Assembly: GCA_900539265.1 (NCBI GenBank)
Contig: UQBM01000014.1
Location: 1-49,565 of the forward strand
Direction: 5' to 3'
Length of the DNA stretch: 49,565 nucleotides
Source of the DNA: an uncultured Mollicutes bacterium
GTDB lineage: Bacteria > Bacillota_I > Bacilli_A > ML615J-28 > CAG-313
Shown here: positions 44,053 through 49,565 of the stretch, in pieces
Layout of the letters: each line of letters opens with the position of its first letter
Numbering within the stretch: the first letter of the stretch is position 1
Notes under the pieces: generated by a model
What the model was told of the DNA's origin: nothing
Databases searched by the model: none
What the model saw: the letters and a program-made list of their open reading frames with translations, nothing else
Position numbers and translations under genes: made by a program

Positions 44053-44934
44053 ATGATGAACGAGATTAAGATAGCATTATTACAAATTATGCCAGGTGAT
44101 AGTATTGATGAAAATATTAGAATAGGAATTAGAGCATGTAAAAAGGCTAAAAATGAAGGTGCTGATATTGTCCTATTTCCTGAAATGTGGAGTAATGGCT
44201 ATAAGATTGTTAATAATATTGAAGAACTTAAAAAAAATGCTATTTCGTTGGATAGCGCATATATTAAAACTTTTCAGACATTAGCTCAAGAATTAAATTT
44301 GGCAATCGCCATAACTCTTTTAGAAAAATATGAACCACTACCTAGAAATACGATTATTTTATTTGATCGATTTGGTAAACAGATATTAACTTATGCAAAA
44401 GTTCATACTTGTGATTTTGATTTAGAAAAAAATTTAACTCCAGGTGATGATTTTTATGTTGCAAATCTTAATACTGAAAAAGGAAGTCTTAAAATTGGTG
44501 CTATGATTTGTTATGATAGAGAATTCCCTGAAAGTGCACGTATTCTTATGCTAAAAGGAGCAGAGATAATTATTGTTCCTAATGCATGTCCGATGGAAAT
44601 TAATCGTTTATCACAACTTAGAGCACGTGCTTTTGAAAATATGGTAGGAATTGCTACTTGTAATTATCCTAAAGGATATCCAGATTGTAATGGTCATTCA
44701 TCCGCATTTGATGGAGTTGCTTATCTACCATTTGATGATAAATCAAGAGATACTTGTATACTAGAAGCAGGATTAGAAGAGGGAATTTATTATGCAACCT
44801 TTTCTTTAGATATGATGCGAGATTATCGAAAAAATGAAGTTCATGGTAATGCATATCGACATCCTAGTAAATATCATCTAATTATTGATGAACAAATTAA
44901 TGAACCATTTATTAGAAAAGACTATCGAAAATAA
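44053..44934 (+). CDS. Carbon-nitrogen hydrolase (nitrilase superfamily)
   Basis: A 293-aa amidase-type enzyme with the Glu-Lys-Cys triad visible in VLFPEMWSNGY (Glu about 44), TYAKVHTCDF and GAMICYDREFPE. It hydrolyses an amide of a small molecule; candidates include N-carbamoyl or omega-amide substrates, and the exact one cannot be read. It follows degV by 18 bases with a GAGGT ribosome site, so it is the last gene of the marR operon. Confidence 0.88.
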   Translation: MMNEIKIALLQIMPGDSIDENIRIGIRACKKAKNEGADIVLFPEMWSNGYKIVNNIEELKKNAISLDSAYIKTFQTLAQELNLAIAITLLEKYEPLPRNTIILFDRFGKQILTYAKVHTCDFDLEKNLTPGDDFYVANLNTEKGSLKIGAMICYDREFPESARILMLKGAEIIIVPNACPMEINRLSQLRARAFENMVGIATCNYPKGYPDCNGHSSAFDGVAYLPFDDKSRDTCILEAGLEEGIYYATFSLDMMRDYRKNEVHGNAYRHPSKYHLIIDEQINEPFIRKDYRK

Positions 44935-44956
44935 ATTAATATATCCACGAAAATAG

Positions 44957-45000
44957 AAAATGGTTTCACTGCAATTTAAACAATGAAACCATTTTTATTT
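44957..45000 (+). terminator. Terminator after the nitrilase gene
   Basis: AAAATGGTTTCA (44957-44968) and TGAAACCATTTT (44984-44995) form a perfect 12-bp stem, 15-base loop, T-rich tail. Confidence 0.85.
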
Positions 45001-45034
45001 TAAATTAAAAGTATATAATTTTTGTATAAAAAAA

Positions 45035-45120
45035 TGGTGCCACTGGTCGGACTCGAACCGACACGGTATTGCTACCACTGGATTTTGAGTCCAGCGCGTC
45101 TACCATTTCACCACAGTGGC
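45035..45120 (-). tRNA. tRNA-Leu (anticodon CAA)
   Basis: 86 nt with encoded CCA. Acceptor GCCACTG pairs with CAGTGGC, discriminator A. The anticodon arm is CTGGA, loop CTCAAAA, TCCAG, giving CAA for TTG codons. A long variable arm marks the class II type, and the T loop is TTCGAGT. Confidence 0.95.
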
Positions 45121-45132
45121 ATTTACTTAGAT

Positions 45133-45161
45133 ATTATATTACAAAAATGAAAAAAAAGCAA
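45133..45161 (-). promoter_or_regulatory. Promoter of the tRNA-Leu gene
   Basis: On the minus strand TTGCTT (45161-45156), 17-bp spacer, TATAAT (45138-45133), 12 bases before the mature 5' end. Confidence 0.65.
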
Positions 45162-45193
45162 GTAAATGGTTAATTATTCAATAATCGGATTAG

Positions 45194-45222
45194 TTTACAA
45201 TTATGTCGAAATATAGTATAAT
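45194..45222 (+). promoter_or_regulatory. Promoter of the acyltransferase-rlmD pair
   Basis: TTTACA (45194-45199), 17-bp spacer, TATAAT (45217-45222). Confidence 0.7.
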
Positions 45223-45264
45223 AAATAATTGGTTAAATATTAATATAATATATGGAGATTAATA

Positions 45265-46494
45265 ATGTCAAAAAATATTAAAAAAAATGAAAAAATAAAA
45301 CCAAGTATTATTGCTTGGTTAATATATTCAATCGGAAGTAGAATATATATGTTTTTTAAAAATCGTATAAAAGTTAATAGAAAAATTTTTAAAAAAAGAA
45401 ATAAAAAAGAAGGATGTATAGTGATATATAATCATGCTTCTAATCAAGATCATTTTCTAACTACCATTGGATTTGGACTAACACGAGCATCATATGTTGC
45501 TTCAAGTCATTTTTATTATAATAAGACACTAAGAATCATCTTAAATATGGTTAAGGCTATTCCTAAAGAGCAATTTAAACCAGATGTTGGAACAATAAAA
45601 AAAATTAAGAGAGCCTTGCAACAAAAACTGCCAATTACTATTGCGCCTGCTGGACAAACAACTATGCATGGAGATAATTTAATGATTGATAAATCAATTG
45701 TTAAATTATTAAAAATGTGTGATGTCGATGTATACGCTATTCAACTTCATGGGGCTTATATGGCATATCCTAAGTGGCGTAAATATCGCAGAAAAAGCCC
45801 AATATTCATTAATTTTGTAAAAGTATTTTCAAAACTAGACTTAAAAACATTGACAGATGAAGAAATTTATCAAAAAACAATTCATTCAATAAGTATTAAT
45901 GATCGACAAGAGATAAAAAAATATGGATATACAATTAAAGCTAAGTCACTTGTTAAAGGTATGGAAGATATGTTATATTTATGTCCAAAATGTAATAAAA
46001 TGGACACTATTGTTTCATATAAGAACAATTTAATATGTTCTAATTGTAAGAATACTGTAATTATGAATAAATGGGGCAAATTTGAAGGAATTGGTAATGA
46101 ATATGTGGCAATGGAAGATGAGGCTGTTTGGTATGAATTTGAAAAGAACAAATTTATTTCTAAAGTAAAAGATAATACTTTATATTTAGAGGGAAATTTT
46201 GATTTATATTATGGAATAAATAATGAATATGTTTTGAAAAAAGTTGGTTCTGGTAAAGTTATATTAACGAATTCAGAGTTATATTATAAAGGTACTATGT
46301 ATGGAAAAGAGATTAGAAAAGATTTTAAATTAGCTAATATTTATCAAATACCTTTTGAAACAAGAAATCATTTTGATTTACCAGATGATGAAGGATATTA
46401 TGAGTTTAAACCAACTGAAAAGGAAAAAGCAACTATCATAACGAAATTTGTCCAAGCAATTGATGTTATAGCTCAACTTCGAAATGAGAATTAA
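45265..46494 (+). CDS. PlsC-like acyltransferase with C-terminal zinc ribbon
   Basis: A 409-aa protein. A basic N-terminus leads to an acyltransferase core with the HxxxxD site in VIYNHASNQDHF (about residue 57) and a motif IAPAGQTTMHGD where PlsC has its FPEGT loop. About residues 236-265 form a zinc ribbon: CPKC and CSNC. The last 150 residues are beta-rich (VILTNSELYYKGTMYGKE) and unlike standard PlsC. A phospholipid acyl-transfer role is likely but the acceptor is unknown; the window's canonical plsC lies at 38.7 kb. The methyltransferase gene that follows starts at its stop. Confidence 0.78.
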   Translation: MSKNIKKNEKIKPSIIAWLIYSIGSRIYMFFKNRIKVNRKIFKKRNKKEGCIVIYNHASNQDHFLTTIGFGLTRASYVASSHFYYNKTLRIILNMVKAIPKEQFKPDVGTIKKIKRALQQKLPITIAPAGQTTMHGDNLMIDKSIVKLLKMCDVDVYAIQLHGAYMAYPKWRKYRRKSPIFINFVKVFSKLDLKTLTDEEIYQKTIHSISINDRQEIKKYGYTIKAKSLVKGMEDMLYLCPKCNKMDTIVSYKNNLICSNCKNTVIMNKWGKFEGIGNEYVAMEDEAVWYEFEKNKFISKVKDNTLYLEGNFDLYYGINNEYVLKKVGSGKVILTNSELYYKGTMYGKEIRKDFKLANIYQIPFETRNHFDLPDDEGYYEFKPTEKEKATIITKFVQAIDVIAQLRNEN

Positions 46495-46495
46495 T

Positions 46496-47647
46496 ATGAA
46501 TGAAGAAATTATTTGCAAGCATTTTAAAACATGTGGCAATTGTCAATTTTTAGATAAAAAATACTCAGAAACTCTCAAATTAAAAAGCGATATTGTCAAT
46601 AAGTATTTTATTAACAATGGCTTTGATATTAAAATTCATAGTATAATTGGGACTGAAAAAAATCTTAATTATCGTAATAAAATGATAATTAGTTATCAAT
46701 TTCAAAATGGTAAATTAATAAGTGGTTTTTATCAAGAAAGTTCTCATAAAGTTGTTGATATAGATTTTTGTGCGATGCATAGTAATACACAAAATGAGAT
46801 ATTAAAAAAATTAAAAAAAATCTTTTATGATTTAAAAATTAGCGTATATAATGAGGATAATAAGCGTGGTTTGCTTAGACATGTTATTATTAGAGAAGCT
46901 TTTTTTACAAAGGAAATCTTAATAACAATAGTAACATCTAGTGATATCTTTCCTTCTAGATCAGAAGTTGTAAAAAGAATACGTACTATTTCACCTAGAA
47001 TTAAAACAATTATTCAAAATATTAATCCAAGAAAAACAAGTATTGTTTTAGGTGAAAAAGAAAAAATTCTTTTTGGACAAGGTTTTATTATGGATAAAAT
47101 TGATGATTTAGCATTTAGAATAACTTCAAAGTCATTTTATCAAGTAAATCCCCTTCAAACATTGAAGTTATATTCTAAAATTAGAGAATTTGCTTCTTTT
47201 AATGGCGATGAAATAATTGTTGATGCTTACAGTGGAGTTGGAACAATTGGAATGATACTTTCAAAAGATGTGAAAGAAGTTGTTTGTGTTGAAAATAATA
47301 AACAAGCTGTAAGTGCGGCAATATCAAATGGAAAAATTAATAAAATAAAAAACATAAATTTTGTTTGTGATGATGCTAGTAATTATTTAAAAAAATTAGC
47401 ACAATTAGGTGTAAAAATAGATGCAATAGTTATGGATCCTCCAAGAAGTGGATCAACAATTGAGTTCTTAAAATCAATAATTCATTTAAAGCCATCCAAA
47501 ATTATATATGTTTCATGTAATCCTGAAACACTTGTGAGGGATTTGAATCAACTTAGAATAACTTATCGAATTTCTAATATTTTGTGTATTGATATGTTTT
47601 GTTGGACTAATCATGTTGAAACGCTCGTTTGTCTCACGAGAAAATGA
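46496..47647 (+). CDS. 23S rRNA (uracil-5-)-methyltransferase, RlmD/TrmA family, without TRAM domain
   Basis: A 383-aa SAM-dependent methyltransferase making m5U in RNA. The iron-sulfur Cys are CKHFKTCGNC with a fourth Cys probably in IDFCAMH. The SAM-binding motif is VDAYSGVGTIGMILS, VMDPPRSG follows, and the catalytic Cys is in YVSCNPETLVRDL. Most RlmD/RlmCD relatives have an N-terminal TRAM domain, which is missing here. I chose ATG 46496 over ATG 46484, which overlaps the upstream gene; neither ribosome site is strong. The last 12 codons are partly duplicated 1.2 kb downstream. Confidence 0.88.
   Translation: MNEEIICKHFKTCGNCQFLDKKYSETLKLKSDIVNKYFINNGFDIKIHSIIGTEKNLNYRNKMIISYQFQNGKLISGFYQESSHKVVDIDFCAMHSNTQNEILKKLKKIFYDLKISVYNEDNKRGLLRHVIIREAFFTKEILITIVTSSDIFPSRSEVVKRIRTISPRIKTIIQNINPRKTSIVLGEKEKILFGQGFIMDKIDDLAFRITSKSFYQVNPLQTLKLYSKIREFASFNGDEIIVDAYSGVGTIGMILSKDVKEVVCVENNKQAVSAAISNGKINKIKNINFVCDDASNYLKKLAQLGVKIDAIVMDPPRSGSTIEFLKSIIHLKPSKIIYVSCNPETLVRDLNQLRITYRISNILCIDMFCWTNHVETLVCLTRK
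47613..47636 (+). repeat. Left direct repeat (3' end of the methyltransferase gene)
   Basis: A 24-base segment beginning ATGTTGAAACG inside the last codons of the methyltransferase gene. It matches 48801-48824 at 22 of 24 positions. Together they bracket about 1.16 kb containing the nuclease-family gene. Confidence 0.7.
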
Positions 47648-47708
47648 GCCAAAATTGAATTTAGGTTTTATAGCACAGTATGGTATAACATATCGAAAGG
47701 AATCTAAA

Positions 47709-48512
47709 ATGAAAATATTAAATTGGAATATATCGTGGATAAATGATGTAATGCCTAAAATTGAATATTTGAAAAAACAAATTCTTGGAAAAACGTTTGT
47801 TGTAATTTTACAAGAAGTAAAACCATATGCATATAGCGCTCTCAAAGAACACTTATCTAATATCGCTCAAATAGAATATTCGTTATCGTACCGTATCCCT
47901 AGCAAATACGACACGGATTCTAGAAAACTCGGTGTAGCAATTTTGATAAGCAAAGATATTGTTGTTAAAAACGCCAAGGTTCTTGATAGGACGCTTATGC
48001 CCGATAGAACTCTTATGATAGATGCAACTTTTAATAATATTCCGTTAAGGGTTTTAGGACTTCATTCTATTACAGGATGTCAGTATAAAAAAGCGAAAGA
48101 AATTCAATATTTTTTGTTTGCCGAAGCAATAGATACATATAAACCTGATATTGTAGGCATTGATGCAAATGAGCCGCAAATAGATTATTATGATATTAGT
48201 CAAATGCAATTTTTTGACAACTACCAAAAGGGTAACGGCTGTAAGACATTTTTTGAAACACTAGAACAAAATGCTTTGGTTGATGCTTTTGTAAAAGATT
48301 ATGACAAAAGCAAATTCGTTGAAGGAGAATATCTTACAACATCTCATATCATAAAGCGTGGAAATAAAAAAGTTAGATATGATTTTTTGTTTATCAACAG
48401 AAAAAAGTTTAGTGACTATTTATGCGAATACGAATACGAGGGTGCCGTTTGTGTGGGTAGCGATCATGCTGTTATTATAGCAAAATGTGAAGGTTTTTAT
48501 GATAACAAATGA
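47709..48512 (+). CDS. Endonuclease/exonuclease/phosphatase-family protein
   Basis: A 267-aa member of the EEP (DNase I/exonuclease III-like) fold. Expected sites are NWNISW at the start, the metal Glu in LQEVKP, GVAILIS, the His in GLHSITG, DANEP, RYDFLFINRK and the closing SDHAVIIAKC. Substrate (DNA, phospholipid or other phosphodiester) cannot be assigned. ATG 47709 follows GAAAGGAATC; a frame open further upstream runs back into the methyltransferase gene and is not used. TGG-TATAAC at 47681-47689 may be an extended -10 box. By eye, base and codon use is less AT-biased than in neighbours (for example CTCGGT, GCCAAGG, ACGCTTATGCCC), which fits acquisition by transfer. Confidence 0.82.
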   Translation: MKILNWNISWINDVMPKIEYLKKQILGKTFVVILQEVKPYAYSALKEHLSNIAQIEYSLSYRIPSKYDTDSRKLGVAILISKDIVVKNAKVLDRTLMPDRTLMIDATFNNIPLRVLGLHSITGCQYKKAKEIQYFLFAEAIDTYKPDIVGIDANEPQIDYYDISQMQFFDNYQKGNGCKTFFETLEQNALVDAFVKDYDKSKFVEGEYLTTSHIIKRGNKKVRYDFLFINRKKFSDYLCEYEYEGAVCVGSDHAVIIAKCEGFYDNK

Positions 48513-48956
48513 CAAATGTAATTTGCGACTTGTTTCTAAAACCGTTTGAAAACCACTCACGATTAAAGATTGTTTATTTACAAGGAAGGGATTAATATGA
48601 ATCATGAATTGTCATCTTTGATTATACTATCGTCATTATTGATTTAAGAGTTTAAGCGTAGAAATGTTATTTTTCATATATTGTGAAGTATACATTGAAA
48701 AAGAAGTATATAAGCAAATTATTTAAGAATCCCTCAAGCACTCAATATACATATTGATTTTGTATATGGTTGCAAGATATACCTTTTGTACTCTTGACCT
48801 ATGTTGAAACGATTGTTTGTCTCAAACGAAAATAATTCCTAATTGGTTTAAAATGTAAATTAGTCTTAACATTATTTTGAATTTAGTCATGAGAGAAAGA
48901 ACGTTTTTTTCCGATATGAGGTTATGGTGTGAAAATCTAAGTAAAGGGAAAAAAGT
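48513..48956. other. Degenerate accessory region
   Basis: No normal gene. A 16-codon frame (ATG 48598, MNHELSSLIILSSLLI) has a good ribosome site, AAGGAAGGGA, and may be the cut-off start of a lost gene or a small peptide. Around 48660-48800 a plus frame reads LFFIYCEVYIEKEVYKQII, stop, then IYILILYMVARYTFCTLDL, like a decayed coding region. In another frame, 48770-48834 reads QDIPFVLLTYVETIVCLKRK then stop, which resembles the C-terminus of an RlmD-type methyltransferase. Confidence 0.4.
48801..48824 (+). repeat. Right direct repeat (second copy of methyltransferase 3' end)
   Basis: 22 of 24 bases match 47613-47636. In frame it ends YVETIVCLKRK then TAA, against HVETLVCLTRK then TGA in the intact gene. 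The similarity is weaker upstream, so either a displaced gene end or the tail of a lost paralogue remains here. Confidence 0.65.
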
Positions 48957-49289
48957 ATGAAATATATTGGTATTGTTATTTCTGTGGCGAATATCAATGT
49001 TGCAAAAAAATTTAATAATGTGGAACTTGCATTTGAATAGTAGAATTTTGATAGTTTTATGAATAAATTGAAAGAGTACTCGGAGATTGACTATTTAGGT
49101 AATGTCATTGAATATAGTTGGGGTCAACGGGTAATCAGGTTTTATGATTTGGTTGGACATCTTATAGAAGTTGGTGAGAATATGAAAATGGTAATTGAGC
49201 GTTTCTTAAATGCAGGTATGACGATAGAGGAAGTATCTGTAAAAATGGATATTTTCATTGAAGATTTAGGAAAACGACTAAATAATTAA
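48957..49289 (+). pseudogene. Decayed glyoxalase/VOC-family gene
   Basis: The first 27 codons (MKYIGIVISVANINVAKKF) are the normal start of a VOC-family protein. Two stops in a row follow (49038-49043), then in the same frame NFDSFMNKLKEY leads into EYSWGQRVIRFYDLVGH and LIEVGENM, the C-terminal half of the same family. About 50-60 middle residues are missing. The 76-aa frame from ATG 49059 is this C-terminal fragment and is unlikely to be a functional gene on its own. Confidence 0.8.
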
Positions 49290-49360
49290 ATAGGAAAAAT
49301 AAGGTTCCTATGATGAAATTAAAGATAATTATTGAATAATTTGAATTTTAAGAGGTTAAG

Positions 49361-49528
49361 ATGAATAAAAATGAATTGTTAAATCATTTGGATAAATTAC
49401 ACACAACTGAAATGGGATTAGCAAGAATAAAAAGAAATATTGCTTTGGATAGTGATAATGTTGTTGATTGGTGCAAAAATAAGATTTTTTCTTATAATGC
49501 ATCTATATTAAGAAAGCTAACTATATAA
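49361..49528 (+). pseudogene. Truncated DUF3781-like gene
   Basis: ATG 49361 after AGAGGT opens a 55-codon frame, MNKNELLNHLDKLHTTEMG, then RIKRNIALDSDNVVDWC. This resembles the first two thirds of DUF3781 proteins as I recall them. The family normally continues through a RKGKNWYV-like segment; here the match stops at LRK and the frame closes LTI then TAA. Function of the family is unknown. The break coincides with the inverted repeat at 49515. Confidence 0.6.
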
Positions 49529-49564
49529 AAATCAAGTAAATAATAAAAAATATTTTAGTTAGCT
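49515..49564. repeat. Inverted repeat at the right edge
   Basis: AGCTAACTA (49515-49523) and TAGTTAGCT (49556-49564) are a perfect 9-bp inverted repeat 32 bases apart. The left arm begins where the DUF3781 similarity ends. It could be a terminator stem or the end of an inserted element; the window ends one base later. Confidence 0.5.
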
Positions 49565-49565
49565 A

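Noticed and set aside
47589..47708. A 40-codon N-terminal extension of the EEP-family gene
   Set aside because: It is read out of frame through the end of the methyltransferase gene; the family begins MKILNWN, preceded by a ribosome site.

Overview
The window is a gene-dense, very AT-rich stretch of chromosome from a low-G+C Gram-positive bacterium. Shine-Dalgarno sites are strong (GGAGG-like), many promoters have sigma-A type boxes with 17-bp spacers, and TGG encodes Trp while TGA is used as a stop, so the genetic code is the standard one. A ger germinant-receptor operon (GerAB-GerAA-GerAC) implies an endospore former, and ispG implies the MEP isoprenoid route. The ylm-type division cluster, the YmfF/YmfH pair, DegV and SepF all point to Bacilli or Erysipelotrichia-like Firmicutes. 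A gut relative is a plausible guess from the huge InlB-repeat surface protein, but this is inference and the species cannot be named from sequence alone.

Layout. (1) 1-11.3 kb: surface-protein locus. A 5'-truncated amidase gene is followed by a 3152-residue lipoprotein. The lipoprotein has Ig-like domains, about 17 InlB-type B repeats, a right-handed beta-helix and a C-terminal zinc amidase paralogous to the truncated gene. Six of its B repeats carry the same roughly 120-140-residue helical insertion, which I do not recognise. (2) 11.4-15.7 kb: rsmE-mtaB-DEAD-box helicase-nfo operon (RNA modification, RNA remodelling, DNA repair). (3) 15.7-17.4 kb, minus strand: ispG downstream of a small HTH protein that looks like a transposase DNA-binding half without a catalytic half. 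(4) 17.5-21.7 kb: pseudouridine synthase, then metK with a GH4 phospho-glycosidase and an N-acetylglucosamine-type kinase. (5) 21.8-30.5 kb: argS, a tRNA-Arg, then a seven-gene run yggS-sepF-ylmH-ileS-unknown-deoC-deoD. (6) 30.6-36.6 kb: YmfF/YmfH peptidase pair convergent with the ger operon. (7) 36.8-41.0 kb: short SSB, thyA-folA-plsC, pyrimidine-nucleoside phosphorylase. (8) 41.0-45.1 kb: a relic-containing gap, pepT, a marR-degV-nitrilase operon with a perfect palindromic operator, and a tRNA-Leu. (9) 45.2-47.6 kb: acyltransferase with zinc ribbon and a TrmA/RlmD-type methyltransferase.

The last 2 kb (47.6-49.6 kb) looks like an accessory patch. The 3' end of the methyltransferase gene is duplicated as an imperfect direct repeat on both sides of an endonuclease/exonuclease/phosphatase-family gene. 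Beyond it lie a decayed glyoxalase-family gene and a truncated DUF3781 gene that stops where an inverted repeat begins.

Functionally most of the window is housekeeping: translation and RNA modification, nucleotide salvage and thymidylate/folate synthesis, division and germination. The most original content is the giant lipoprotein with its repeated insertion module, followed by the duplicated rlmD end around a cargo gene.
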